From positions 310,001-374,000 of the forward strand of contig JAHBWV010000001.1 in the NCBI GenBank assembly GCA_019636845.1: DNA of 64,000 nucleotides, given 5' to 3'. A program made the translations under genes and the position numbers. Numbering within the stretch: the first letter of the stretch is position 1; every line of letters begins with the position of its first letter. The notes under the pieces are model-generated. The model saw nothing but the letters and a program-made list of their open reading frames with translations. It was not told where the DNA came from and searched no databases. This document shows positions 42,830 through 52,139 of the stretch, piece by piece. Origin of the DNA: Phycisphaeraceae bacterium. Its GTDB lineage: Bacteria; Planctomycetota; Phycisphaerae; Phycisphaerales; UBA1924.

Positions 42830-44925
42830 CCTGGCTCACCCCATGGGTCGGCGCGATCGCCGCGGCTATCGCTGTCCCCACCCTCCTCATCCTCTACTTC
42901 CTCAAACTCCGGCGGCGTGACGTCGAGGTCTCCACCACGCTCCTCTGGAAGAAGGCGATTCAAGACCTTCAGGCCAACGCGCCCTTCCAACGTCTCCGCA
43001 AGAACCTGCTGCTCCTTCTCCAGTTGCTCGTGCTCGCCGCCGCTCTCTTCGCGCTGGCACAGCCGCAGTTCAAGGGGGCAACCACCAAGGGCCAGCGCCA
43101 CATCATCCTGATCGACCGCTCCGCATCCATGCAATCGCTCGACGCGCCCTCGCCCTCGGGCGCGCCGCGCCCGGTGCAGCGCCTCGAAGCCGCGAAGAAA
43201 GAGGCAATCGACCTGATCGAGTCACTGCGCGAGGCGAACGCATTCCAGCCCAACATCGCCGACGAGGCAATGGTGATCGCCTTCGACACCACCGCCGAGG
43301 TCGTCGCCAACTTCACCTCCGACAAGGGAGCGCTCAAGCGTGCCGTCGAATCCATTGCCGCCACCGATGGCGGTTCAATGCTCGAAGAGGCGATGCGCCT
43401 CGCGCAGGCGCACGCCCCGCGCCGCGTCGTTGAGGGTCAGGCCATCGAGGGTTTGATCGCCGGAGAGCCCGTCACGATGCACCTCTGGTCCGATGGAGCG
43501 ATCGCCGACGCCTCGCGCATCCTTCCCGGTGTTGAGAACGAGGTCGTGTACCACGCGGTCGGGCAGGAGGTCACAGCCAACATCGGCATCACCAGCATCA
43601 GGGCCGAGCGGGACTTTGAGAACCCGACCCGCCTTGCCGTGTACATCTCGCTCCAGTCGTGCGACGACCGCGAGCGGACACTCGATGTCGAGCTCACGAT
43701 CGACGGTGCTGTCGCCGGTGTGAAGACGGTCACGCTCCCCGCGACCGAGCGTGCGCCCGAGATCACGCCTGAAGCCGCCGAGGCCGGCAGGGCTCCGGAT
43801 CGCCCCGCCCCCGCGACCGGAGGCGTAGTCTTCGCCCTCGATCTGCCCCAGGGCGCGGTCATCACCGCGCGCCTGCGCACCGGTGGGGATGACGACCCTC
43901 GCGCGGACGTCCTCCGCGTCGATGATCGCGCCTCCATCATCGTCCCGCCCGCGAAGCGTCTCTCGGTTGCGATCGTGACACGGGGCAATCTGTTCATCCA
44001 GGCCGCGCTCGGCGGGCTTCCTTTGGCGCGACTCGTGACGTTCACGCCCGAGCAGTTTCAACAGGAGATCGACGCGCGGCGTTCACGCGAGTTTGACGTG
44101 GTCATTCTGGACTCATGGCTTCCCCGGCTGCCGCGCGGCGAGACCCTGCCGCCCGGGAGGTGGCTGGTCTTCAACGCGGTTCCCGGCGGCACGCTGGGTT
44201 TGATCGACGAAGGCCCCGGCGACTCGGCCCTCTTCGTCGATTGGGCGAGAGAACACCCGGTGATGCGCGGCCTCGTCCTCGACAACGCCGTGATCGCCGA
44301 ATCGCGTCGCGTGCGCATTCCCGAGGGCAATCCCGTGGCGGTCCTCGCCACCATGTCCACCGGTCCCTCGATCACGGAGATCATCACACCCGAGGCCCGT
44401 GCGATCGTCGTCCCCTTCGACATCGCGCAGACGACCTGGCCCTTCGACGTCTCGTTCGTTGTCTTCAGCGCGTCGGCCGTGACGTATCTCGGTGCTGACG
44501 GCTCCGATCCCTCCACGCTCCGCATGCTCAGGCCCGGGGGCGTGCTCTCCGATTCCATTCCGCTCGGAGCCAGCGAGCCGGTCCTGATCGAGCCGGACCA
44601 GCGCGAGTCGCCGCTCGTTCTCGCGCCAGACAACCGGATCACCTTCGGTCCGATCCGACGCGCCGGGCTCTACCAGGTCAGATGGTCGGGCAACGCGACC
44701 GATCCCGGCGCGGCACGCCCGCTGCGCACATACGCAGCGAATATGACCGACGCCTTCGAGTCTGATGTCAGGGCGCACAAACGCCTCGTGTTCGCCTCGC
44801 GCACCATCGCCTCGGATCAACAGGGGAAGGTGCTCGACCGGCGCCTCTGGCCGTGGCTTCTTCTCGCCGCCTTGGCCGTGCTGATGTTCGAGTGGTACGT
44901 CTACAACCGGAAGGTGTACTACTAG
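42826..44925 (+). CDS. BatA-like VWA-domain membrane protein
   Basis: 699 residues from the ATG at 42826, overlapping the DUF58 stop. An N-terminal BatA-type region has a helix at about 8-26, then the cytoplasmic L-K-L-R-R-R-D-V-E-V-S-T-T-L-L-W-K, and a second helix at 60-78. VWA domain with MIDAS D-R-S-A-S at 97-101. The middle (300-600) contains a long beta-rich periplasmic part with F-A-L-D-L-P-Q-G and V-V-I-L-D-S-W-L-P. One C-terminal helix (about 670-690, W-P-W-L-L-L-A-A-L-A-V-L-M) precedes a short tail. The fold order repeats that of the giant VWA protein upstream, in smaller form. Together with MoxR and DUF58 this is the Bat-type module. Confidence 0.92.
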   Translation: MTWLTPWVGAIAAAIAVPTLLILYFLKLRRRDVEVSTTLLWKKAIQDLQANAPFQRLRKNLLLLLQLLVLAAALFALAQPQFKGATTKGQRHIILIDRSASMQSLDAPSPSGAPRPVQRLEAAKKEAIDLIESLREANAFQPNIADEAMVIAFDTTAEVVANFTSDKGALKRAVESIAATDGGSMLEEAMRLAQAHAPRRVVEGQAIEGLIAGEPVTMHLWSDGAIADASRILPGVENEVVYHAVGQEVTANIGITSIRAERDFENPTRLAVYISLQSCDDRERTLDVELTIDGAVAGVKTVTLPATERAPEITPEAAEAGRAPDRPAPATGGVVFALDLPQGAVITARLRTGGDDDPRADVLRVDDRASIIVPPAKRLSVAIVTRGNLFIQAALGGLPLARLVTFTPEQFQQEIDARRSREFDVVILDSWLPRLPRGETLPPGRWLVFNAVPGGTLGLIDEGPGDSALFVDWAREHPVMRGLVLDNAVIAESRRVRIPEGNPVAVLATMSTGPSITEIITPEARAIVVPFDIAQTTWPFDVSFVVFSASAVTYLGADGSDPSTLRMLRPGGVLSDSIPLGASEPVLIEPDQRESPLVLAPDNRITFGPIRRAGLYQVRWSGNATDPGAARPLRTYAANMTDAFESDVRAHKRLVFASRTIASDQQGKVLDRRLWPWLLLAALAVLMFEWYVYNRKVYY

Positions 44926-44938
44926 GCAAGTCACGGGG

Positions 44939-45595
44939 TCAGGCCCGCACGACCAGTATCTCGTCGAGTGGTTTGCGCCTGATGTCCGGTACAACGCAGT
45001 CGTCTGAGGCGTAGCCGATCGGGATGAGCAGGAACGGCCGCTCATGCTCGGGCCTGCCCAGGATCTCTCCCAGGAACTTCATGGGGCTGGGAGTGTGGGT
45101 CAGCGTCGCCAGCCCCGCGTGATGCGCCGCCGCGAGGAGCATCCCGACCGCGATCCCGACACTCTCGTTCACGTAGTACACCTGCCCTCCCTCGTCTGTC
45201 CTCATCATCTTGAAGACCACGATCAGCCAGGGCGCGACCTCCAGAAAGTCCTTGTTCTCATCCGTGCCGAAGGGTGCAAGATCGGCCAGCCATTCGGGCG
45301 GCGCGATCCGCCCGTAGAACTCCCGCTCTTCCTGCTCCGCCCCCTCGCGGATCTTCCGTTTGAGGGCCGGGTCCGACACAGCCACGAATCGCCAGGGCTG
45401 CTTGTTCGCGCCGGACGGTGCGCTTCCCGCGGCACGGATAATCCATTCGATCGTCTCCGCCGAGACGCTCCGATCGCTGAACATCCGGACCGAGCGTCGG
45501 CGGCTCATCGCCTTGTAGAACGAACGCGCCGCCCGCTCCGGGGCCTGATCGGGCTTGAAAGGGGTGTGCGGGAGATGGTTCGGGGGAAGCGCCAC
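44939..45595 (-). CDS. Nitroreductase-family flavoprotein
   Basis: 218 residues from a GTG at 45593-45595, 9 nt after a GGAG; the open frame reaches further upstream but overlaps the divergent gene. FMN-binding pattern: [13 protein letters not shown] near residue 40, [14 protein letters not shown] near 65, [11 protein letters not shown] near 120, [17 protein letters not shown], and P-I-G-Y-A-S-D-D near the end. This is the group that includes iodotyrosine-dehalogenase-like enzymes (D-F-L-E-V-A-P-W). It reduces nitro, quinone or related compounds with NAD(P)H; the substrate is open. Confidence 0.9.
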   Translation of the reverse strand: MALPPNHLPHTPFKPDQAPERAARSFYKAMSRRRSVRMFSDRSVSAETIEWIIRAAGSAPSGANKQPWRFVAVSDPALKRKIREGAEQEEREFYGRIAPPEWLADLAPFGTDENKDFLEVAPWLIVVFKMMRTDEGGQVYYVNESVGIAVGMLLAAAHHAGLATLTHTPSPMKFLGEILGRPEHERPFLLIPIGYASDDCVVPDIRRKPLDEILVVRA

Positions 45596-45703
45596 GGGAA
45601 GGATCTCCGGCTTCGGGGGTGCAGATCGGGAAAAGCGTACCGAACACCGTCCGACGGTGCGTGCGATGCACGACCGGGCCGGAACAGGCCGATAGATGAT
45701 CTG

Positions 45704-48565
45704 ATGCACGCCCGCTCGCCGAGTTCCATGGTGCGACTCATCCTGTGCCTGGTCGCACTGGGAGCTCCCTTGCACGCGCACGCATCGGCGCACAGCACCG
45801 AGCCGGAGAGCCACCCGGCTCGTCCAAAGTTGGCCGGACGCGTCGTCAAGCACTTTGACTTCGAGGAACGACTCACGAATCCGCTCGAAGTACCGAGGCA
45901 CTGGTACAGGTCACAGAACGATCCCAGCGGCACGACTCGCCCCGGCTTTCCCCCCTGGAACGCCGGCGAACTCGACTACCAGACCGCTCGCTCCGGCGAA
46001 GGAAGTGTGCGGCTGCCCGTTTCGGGCGGCTCCGCCTGCCTGCGCCTCGAACCGGGTGTCATCCCGGTCCTCCCGGATGCGGACTACAGCGTCAGCGCCT
46101 TCATGCGAACCGCCGGGGGCACGCACGCCCGAGCCCGGCTCGCCGCACGCCTGCTGGATGCCTCAGGCGCGGTCATCCCGGGAAGTGAGCGAACGACCGA
46201 TCCCGTCAGCACGCGTGGCGAGTGGGTATCGAAGTCGCTTCAGATCCGGGGCACATCGCCGGATGCCGCATTTCTGCAGATCGATATGGAGATGCTCCAG
46301 CCCAGGGAATGGCAGTCCGCGTCACTTCCCGACTTCGTCGTATGGCCGGAGGACTTCAACGCCGAGGCGTGGTTCGATGATGTGCGTGTCACCCAGCTCC
46401 CGCGCGTGGAGTTGCGCATCGAGCATCCCGACCGCGCACAATCGCCGGGTCAGGTCGGGATCGTCCGATCCGACACTGCGCCGTCGATCCGAGCACACCT
46501 CCGAGACCTGACGGGGCAGTCGCTCGTCGCCAGACTCTCGGTCCGCGGGCTCGATGGCCATCTGATTGATTCCATCACATTCAACGCCGATCGCGGGCCT
46601 GGAGGCACGCGCTGGTCTCCCACACTCCCTGCCAAGGGGTGGTTCGAGGCCAAGATGGAGCTGTTTGCCGACGGGGAGTTCGTCGGTTCCGCGGTGCTCC
46701 CCTTCGGATGGCTCGATCCTCACGATCGCCACGATCGGGATGGCTCGCGATTCCTGATTCTGGCCGATGCACTTCCGAAGGCGATGTTCGGCCAGCTCGC
46801 CGCGTTCGCTCGTTCCACGGGGGCGGGCTCTCTCGTGATTCCCGCCTGGCAGCCGGGGATGCGGGCCGATTCGATCGAGTCCGATCTGACGCCGATCGAG
46901 GGGGCCATCACAGAATCGCTCGGGGCGGGGATTCAGGTCGGACTCTCGCTCGCCTCGATACCCACAGAACTCGCCTCTCGCGCACGCCTGGACCCGCGCG
47001 ACACACTCCGACTGATCGCGGATCAGGGCGAGATCGTCAGGCCGTACATCGATCCTCTCATCGATCGATACGGGCAGTCCGTCCAGCGCTGGTTCTTCGG
47101 AAGCCCATCGGTCGGGCCGATGACGATCGGCAACGAGCTGGTGACGCAGCTCACGCGAGCCGACCGGCTCATCGGCGACCTCGTCCCCGGCCCGATTCTC
47201 TCAATCCCGTGGGATGGTGCCACGGGCGTCTCACCCGCTCTCGCGGGCTTCGCGCCCGACGGGCTCTTTGTCACGATCCCGGAGGGGATCGGTGCGGGCG
47301 GCATCGGGCCCTGGATCGACGCCCTCGCATCCTCGCTGATCAGCACCGATCGACGCTCGAACGACCCGATCGAGCTCACGATCCTTCCACGCCTGCTCGA
47401 CCACGAGCGATTCGGCCGAGACATCTCGATCGACCAGTTCTGCAAGATGGTTGTCGAGGCGTGGAGCCGGATCGACGACCTCGACGAGGCCGGTATCAGA
47501 CTCCGCTTCGGCCTGGTTGACCCATGGTTCGCGTCTGATTCCGATGACCCCGACATGGCTCCTGCCCCTGCGATCGTGGCGATGAGCGGGCTCGCATCCC
47601 ACCTCGTCGATCGAAGGGTGATCATGCGCCTGCCGACGAATCCCGGAATCCACGCCTACCTCCTCGGTCCCGCGGGCTCATCCAAACAATCGAGGACCGG
47701 CGCTATCGTGGTCTGGTCCGACGGCAGAGATCCGCAGGCGAATCTCTCTCTCTATCTCGGTCCCGATCAGATCACGCTGAGCGATGTCTACGGGAACCGT
47801 TCGGCACTCGCACCATTCAGCCCGTCCGAGGGGGACAGAATCCGCACGCACGATGTGCCGCTGACTGAGGCGCCGGTGATCGTTGAGGGCGTGGACGAGC
47901 GGATCGTCGTCCTGGGCGCGGGCTTTCGGATCGAGCCGCCCTTCATCCCGGCGATCAATGAATCGCATGAACGCGAGCTGGTCATCGCGAACCCTTTCAG
48001 TTCTCCGATCGATATTCGCTACTTCATCACGCGCCCCGGTTCAGACGAACAGGGCCGACGCGACCGCTCCTGGTCCGTGACACCACGCTCCGGCAGTATC
48101 CAGATCGAACCCAAGGGTGAGGGGCGGATCCCCATCACCGTCGTCCCCTCAGCGGTTGAAGAAGCAGGACCGAAAGAGTTCGTCCTCGATGCGCAGGTCA
48201 CCTCCGATCGTGCCTACGGCTGGATCCGCATGGTCACCATCGCCGAACTTGGGCTGCCCGGCATCCGCGCCGACGTGAACGCAACACTCTCCCCGGGCCC
48301 GTCGGGTCCTGATGTCACGGCCGATGTCCTCATCGTCAATACCGGGAACGAGCCCATCACGCTCGAAATCGCGGCGTTTGCCACCGGATACCCCCGACAA
48401 CGCTCGGCAGTCAGCTCCATCCAACCCGGTGCCTCGGCGGTTCGGCGCTTCACGTTCCCGCGCGGTGCCTCACGCCTCCAGGGAGAACGGATCGTGGTCA
48501 GCATCGTCGACACCGCGAGCGGCGGACGCCTCAATGCGGGCATCGCGGCGACCTCAGTCCCATAA
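45704..48565 (+). CDS. Large secreted protein of unknown function
   Basis: 953 residues from the ATG at 45704; an ATG at 45728 gives a cleaner signal peptide ([11 protein letters not shown]...). An N-terminal beta region looks like a carbohydrate-binding module ([17 protein letters not shown] near residue 225). The middle has alternating helix/strand segments ([31 protein letters not shown]) consistent with a TIM-barrel, but the catalytic residues are not identifiable. The C-terminal third is beta-rich with the pattern of NEW3/CARDB-like domains ([22 protein letters not shown]). A glycoside-hydrolase-like role is an inference only. Divergent from the nitroreductase gene. Confidence 0.75.
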   Translation: MHARSPSSMVRLILCLVALGAPLHAHASAHSTEPESHPARPKLAGRVVKHFDFEERLTNPLEVPRHWYRSQNDPSGTTRPGFPPWNAGELDYQTARSGEGSVRLPVSGGSACLRLEPGVIPVLPDADYSVSAFMRTAGGTHARARLAARLLDASGAVIPGSERTTDPVSTRGEWVSKSLQIRGTSPDAAFLQIDMEMLQPREWQSASLPDFVVWPEDFNAEAWFDDVRVTQLPRVELRIEHPDRAQSPGQVGIVRSDTAPSIRAHLRDLTGQSLVARLSVRGLDGHLIDSITFNADRGPGGTRWSPTLPAKGWFEAKMELFADGEFVGSAVLPFGWLDPHDRHDRDGSRFLILADALPKAMFGQLAAFARSTGAGSLVIPAWQPGMRADSIESDLTPIEGAITESLGAGIQVGLSLASIPTELASRARLDPRDTLRLIADQGEIVRPYIDPLIDRYGQSVQRWFFGSPSVGPMTIGNELVTQLTRADRLIGDLVPGPILSIPWDGATGVSPALAGFAPDGLFVTIPEGIGAGGIGPWIDALASSLISTDRRSNDPIELTILPRLLDHERFGRDISIDQFCKMVVEAWSRIDDLDEAGIRLRFGLVDPWFASDSDDPDMAPAPAIVAMSGLASHLVDRRVIMRLPTNPGIHAYLLGPAGSSKQSRTGAIVVWSDGRDPQANLSLYLGPDQITLSDVYGNRSALAPFSPSEGDRIRTHDVPLTEAPVIVEGVDERIVVLGAGFRIEPPFIPAINESHERELVIANPFSSPIDIRYFITRPGSDEQGRRDRSWSVTPRSGSIQIEPKGEGRIPITVVPSAVEEAGPKEFVLDAQVTSDRAYGWIRMVTIAELGLPGIRADVNATLSPGPSGPDVTADVLIVNTGNEPITLEIAAFATGYPRQRSAVSSIQPGASAVRRFTFPRGASRLQGERIVVSIVDTASGGRLNAGIAATSVP

Positions 48566-49474
48566 ATCATGCGATCACGCCACCCTGACGCACTCCGAGT
48601 ATCGCCGACTGGCGACCGCAGAGAATCTTCGCGATGACACTTGACAGCACCCGAATCGTATGGATAATACTTGGATACCATCGTCCAAACCATAGGGCAT
48701 GAAAGTATCGTGCCTGATTCGGAGTTCGGTCGATGGAAAGGGTGTCGTTTGTCGGGGTGCGAGCATGATCTTGGCCACGCACACACCGGGTTGTTCGAGC
48801 GAGCGCGATGTGAACGCATCACGTATCGATCGCACGGCCCGGCTTGGGAGCGGACCCGATCGTCTCATCGCCGAACGTCACTTGTCGGAACGTTTGCGGT
48901 GGAACCGCTGCTCCGTTCGCATCGTTCGTGTCCGCGCATGCCCGGATGCCTCAGCATCCCGGCGAGGAAGACGCGCGGGGACGAAGCCGGGGCATGCCCT
49001 TCGCGGCGTGCCATCTGGCGAGCACGCACAGGGATGGCGTCATGGTTCCTACACGACCTTTCAGTGGACGTGCTTCCAGCGGTCCTGCTTCCATCGTTCA
49101 GGGTCGCTCGGAGGCAGCCGGTGGTCACGCTCTTGGCAACGAGCCGCTTGTGCGTCTCGGCCCGGGCGGCATGTTCGTCTCGGAGTACCGATGCGCCCCG
49201 TCGCTGGGCCGCTTTGCCCGGCTCTCGCGGGTCGATGCGGATCTGGTGCCCGATGGGTGTTCCACGTGCCGCACGCACGGAACGCCGTCCCGGCAAACAC
49301 CGGCGGAGCCGGATCGTGTTCTCTTGCTCGGGCGTCTCTCGCTCGCCCACGTGATGCTGGCCTCTCAGATCCAGGCCGGCCGTCGTCTGCTCATGACCGT
49401 GCGCGGCCTCAGGGCCTCGCTCGGAGAGTCTCGCACACCGATCGTTCCCGCAACCGACTTGGAGGGTTCGCGCC
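48566..49474. other. 909-bp stretch upstream of lexA with no confident gene
   Basis: Three rightward open frames overlap here (from 48671, 48699 and 48844) and one leftward frame (48865-49503); none shows a family motif, codon bias is mixed, and the frame from 48844 runs about 200 bases into lexA. From about 49170 that frame has more regular codons (M-F-V-S-E-Y-R-C-A-P-S-L...). A good promoter starts at 48641. This may hold a small unrecognised gene, a long lexA leader or a decayed gene. Confidence 0.5.
48641..48668 (+). promoter_or_regulatory. Sigma-70-like promoter
   Basis: TTGACA at 48641-48646 and GATAAT at 48663-48668, separated by 16 nt. This is the strongest consensus-like promoter I see in the window. 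It points toward lexA; no gene starts directly behind it, so the 5' leader could be about 800 nt. Confidence 0.7.
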
Positions 49475-50092
49475 ATGAATCTCACACCGAAGCAGCTCCG
49501 CATTCTTCAGCTCATCCGCGACTGGCGGGTTCGCAGGGGCTATTCCCCGACCATGCAGGAGCTCGCGGACGAGATCGGCGTCAGCAAGGTCACGGTCTTC
49601 GAGCACGTCGAGGCTCTCATCCGCAAGGGCGCGCTGGTGCGCGAACCGAACAAGGCACGCTCTTTGTCGATCGCTGACGGCATCCCCGTCCCGGACGAGT
49701 CGCGGCCGCTGCGTTTCCCTCTCGTCGGCAAGATCGCCGCAGGCTACCCCATCGAGAAGGTCCCCGATGCCGACGAGATCGACCTGACGGAGTTCCTCTT
49801 CCCGACCGCCCGGGGCGAATCAACGTTCGCACTCAAGGTCGATGGCGACTCCATGCGTGACGAGGGCATCTTCAGCGGCGACATCGTGCTCGTCGAACGC
49901 ACCCAGGTCGCCCAGAACGGCGATCGTGTCGTCGCCCTCCTCCCGGACGGCTCGACCACGCTCAAGACGTTCTACAAAGAAGACGACCACATCCGACTCC
50001 AGCCCGCCAACCCGGACTTCGAGCCCATCCGCGTCCGCTTCTGCCAGATCCAAGGCATCGTCAAGGGGGTCGTCCGTCGCTACGGCCGCTGA
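49475..50092 (+). CDS. lexA: LexA SOS-response repressor
   Basis: 205 residues from the ATG at 49475, 9 nt after a GGAGG. N-terminal winged helix (T-P-K-Q-L-R-I-L-Q-L-I-R-D, G-Y-S-P-T-M-Q-E-L-A-D-E-I-G-V-S, then T-V-F-E-H-V-E-A-L). The self-cleavage site is Ala89-Gly90 (K-I-A-A-G-Y), and the catalytic pair is Ser126 (V-D-G-D-S-M-R-D) and Lys164 (T-T-L-K-T-F). It represses DNA-damage genes until RecA promotes its self-cleavage. It is followed by the convergent ispD gene, with a small unsupported hairpin between. No operator could be called because the Planctomycetota LexA box is not known to me. Confidence 0.97.
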   Translation: MNLTPKQLRILQLIRDWRVRRGYSPTMQELADEIGVSKVTVFEHVEALIRKGALVREPNKARSLSIADGIPVPDESRPLRFPLVGKIAAGYPIEKVPDADEIDLTEFLFPTARGESTFALKVDGDSMRDEGIFSGDIVLVERTQVAQNGDRVVALLPDGSTTLKTFYKEDDHIRLQPANPDFEPIRVRFCQIQGIVKGVVRRYGR

Positions 50093-50126
50093 ATGGACAG
50101 TGACTCAGTGACTCCGTCACTCCACC

Positions 50127-50951
50127 TCAGAACCTCTTGTGCGTCGCCCGGCCCTCCGGCTCGCGAACGCCCAGAATATTCCTGCACAGAGCCAGATCGC
50201 TCGGTCGCGTGATCTTGATGTTGCGTGCCTCTCCAGGCACGGTGATCACCCGTTCTCCAAGCCGCTCGACCAGTCCCGCGTCGTCCGTGCTCGAGAGATC
50301 GTGCTGCGCGTACGCGCGAACGATCAGGCCCCGCTCAAAGACCTGCGGCGTCTGCACCATGACCAGCCGCGTGCGGTCGATCGTCTGCTCCACACACCGA
50401 TACGACGTCCCGTGCGCCGCTGAGGCCCCTTCCGAAAGAATCGCAGCGAACGGATCCGGCTTCGGATCCTGCACGCGTGCTTCGCTCACACGCTTGATCG
50501 TGTCGCCGACTTCCATGACCGGGATCACCGCCGCGAACTTTGTTGCGCCGTCGAACACCCGATCCAGCAACTCGCGCGACACGCACGGGCGGGCCCCATC
50601 ATGGATCGCGACATGCGTCGCGTCATCCGGGACATGATCGAGCGCGGCTCGGACCGTCTCCCATCGGTGCGTCACGCCCCCGCTGACGACGCGCGCGCCG
50701 AGCAACCCGAGCTTGTCGCCGTGCCGGGCACGAAAGCGCTCCATCTGCCCGGGATCGTGAGGCCCCGCGACGATGATCGAGCCGATCATCACCTCTTCGT
50801 GCTCGTAATTCACGAACGCTTCCACCGTCCGCTGCAGCACAGCCCTCCCGCCGAGATCCTCATCAAGCTTGGAGCGGGGAACCTCCATCCCCTCGACATA
50901 CCGCCCGCTGAATCCCGCGGCTGGAATGATCACGGCAACGCGAATGTTCAT
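50127..50951 (-). CDS. ispD: 2-C-methyl-D-erythritol 4-phosphate cytidylyltransferase
   Basis: 274 residues, a little longer than the usual 230. Motifs: I-I-P-A-A-G-F-S-G-R-Y near residue 8, R-S-K-L-D-E-D-L-G-G-R-A-V-L at 26-39, A-I-H-D-G-A-R-P-C-V-S near 115, M-V-Q-T-P-Q-V-F, S-S-T-D-D-A-G-L-V-E and the closing G-E-A-R-N-I-K-I-T-R-P-S-D-L. IspD attaches CMP to MEP in the non-mevalonate isoprenoid pathway. No other pathway genes adjoin. It shares a 342-bp divergent gap with the methyltransferase gene. Confidence 0.95.
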   Translation of the reverse strand: MNIRVAVIIPAAGFSGRYVEGMEVPRSKLDEDLGGRAVLQRTVEAFVNYEHEEVMIGSIIVAGPHDPGQMERFRARHGDKLGLLGARVVSGGVTHRWETVRAALDHVPDDATHVAIHDGARPCVSRELLDRVFDGATKFAAVIPVMEVGDTIKRVSEARVQDPKPDPFAAILSEGASAAHGTSYRCVEQTIDRTRLVMVQTPQVFERGLIVRAYAQHDLSSTDDAGLVERLGERVITVPGEARNIKITRPSDLALCRNILGVREPEGRATHKRF

Positions 50952-51293
50952 GCGTCACGATAGGGGGCGACGGTGCTCGCCACACCCGACCCGAGCCCCG
51001 TGGTTTGTCTGACGGATGTCTTTGATGGCGCTGCTCTCCAGAGTGGTGGTCCGGTTCTGACGGGAATCGCGAGAGACGGAGACTCAGTCACCATCCAGTT
51101 CGATCTGTCAGACAGAACCTGGAGCAGTTTCAGTACATTCGTCGCATCCGGAGCTGGCTACGACCTCGCATGGCGTTGTCGGCCTGCATCGGTGTATCAT
51201 CTCGGATACGCCTGTTTCGGCCTTCGCGCCCTACCTGTCTCGCCGACACTCGGGACGCTACGCCTGAACTTCAACAGCCCAAGTGTCTGGCCC
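50952..51293. other. Gap between ispD and the methyltransferase gene
   Basis: 342 bp. A GTG at 50973 opens a frame that joins the methyltransferase without a stop and could extend it by 107 residues, but the third-codon-position GC is only about 60%, unlike the neighbouring genes, so I treat it as intergenic. A repeated tgtcag/ctgaca motif occurs near 51008 and 51108. No promoter is convincing. Confidence 0.4.
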
Positions 51294-52136
51294 ATGACCA
51301 AGACGGACCCATCCCCAACACCCACAAGCCATGAGGGGGATCGCACCGACGGTCTGTACGGCCAGCCGGATCTCTACGACATCCTGCACGGGCCCGACAC
51401 GGAGTGGGAGGTGCGAGGGCTTTTCAGGATCGCACGGCGGTTTCTCGGACCGCGCGATCCGGCCACCATGCGCTGGCTTGAGCCCGCCTGCGGCACGGGA
51501 CGCTATCTGCGGATTGCCGCAATGCGCGGCGTGCGCGTCGTCGGCTTCGATCGGTCCCCCGAGATGATCAGCTACGCCAAGGCACGCATGAAAGATCTCG
51601 GCGTCTCGCGTCGCGCCAATCTCTTTGTCGGCGACATGGTCGGCTTCGAAGAGCACGTCAAGCCCGCATCAATCGACCTGGCCTTCAACCTCATCAACAC
51701 CATCCGCCATCTTCCCAGCGATCGCGCGATGCTGGCCCACCTCGCGGGCATCCGCGCCGTCCTGAAGCCGAACGGGGTGGTTGTCGTCGGCATCTCGCTC
51801 TCGGCGTACGGCAAGGAAGAGGCCCAGGAAGATATCTGGCGCGGCAAGCGCGGACGCATCGAAGTCACGCAGATCGTCAACTACGAGCCCGCCGAAGATG
51901 GCCCGGGCAAGCGCAAGGAGATGGTGTACAGCCACATGCTCGCGCGCGGCCCCAAAGGAGACGCCCACTTCGACGACGCGTACGGCCTGCGAAGCTACGA
52001 CCTCCGACAGTGGCGAGAGATCACATCCCGCGCCGGCTTGGAATGCATCGCCGTCATCGACGAGCAGGGGCAGGACATCGAGATCCGAGAGCCGGGATAC
52101 GCGATCCACGCGTTCAGGGCCAAGCCCTCGCCCTGA
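51294..52136 (+). CDS. Class I SAM-dependent methyltransferase
   Basis: 280 residues from the ATG at 51294, which has no ribosome-binding site (see the preceding gap for an upstream alternative). After Y-G-Q-P-D-L-Y-D, the SAM motif is L-E-P-A-C-G-T-G-R-Y-L near residue 64, then V-G-F-D-R-S-P-E-M-I, F-V-G-D-M-V-G-F, and I-D-L-A-F-N-L-I-N-T-I-R-H-L. This is the small-molecule methyltransferase group (Methyltransf_25 type) that often begins with such a Y-D-x-x-Y start. The target is unknown. The stop is 3 bp from the convergent dprA stop. Confidence 0.85.
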   Translation: MTKTDPSPTPTSHEGDRTDGLYGQPDLYDILHGPDTEWEVRGLFRIARRFLGPRDPATMRWLEPACGTGRYLRIAAMRGVRVVGFDRSPEMISYAKARMKDLGVSRRANLFVGDMVGFEEHVKPASIDLAFNLINTIRHLPSDRAMLAHLAGIRAVLKPNGVVVVGISLSAYGKEEAQEDIWRGKRGRIEVTQIVNYEPAEDGPGKRKEMVYSHMLARGPKGDAHFDDAYGLRSYDLRQWREITSRAGLECIAVIDEQGQDIEIREPGYAIHAFRAKPSP

Positions 52137-52139
52137 GAG

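Noticed and set aside
48844..49677. 277-codon rightward open frame overlapping the start of lexA
   Set aside because: It runs about 200 bases into lexA in another frame and shows no family motif; kept only as part of the unresolved stretch.
50099..50121. Small hairpin (agtgac-tcc-gtcact) between lexA and ispD as a terminator
   Set aside because: The stem is only 6 bp and no T run follows in either direction.
50973..51293. GTG-initiated extension of the methyltransferase
   Set aside because: Third-position GC is about 60%, below the neighbours, and the family starts near the ATG at 51294.
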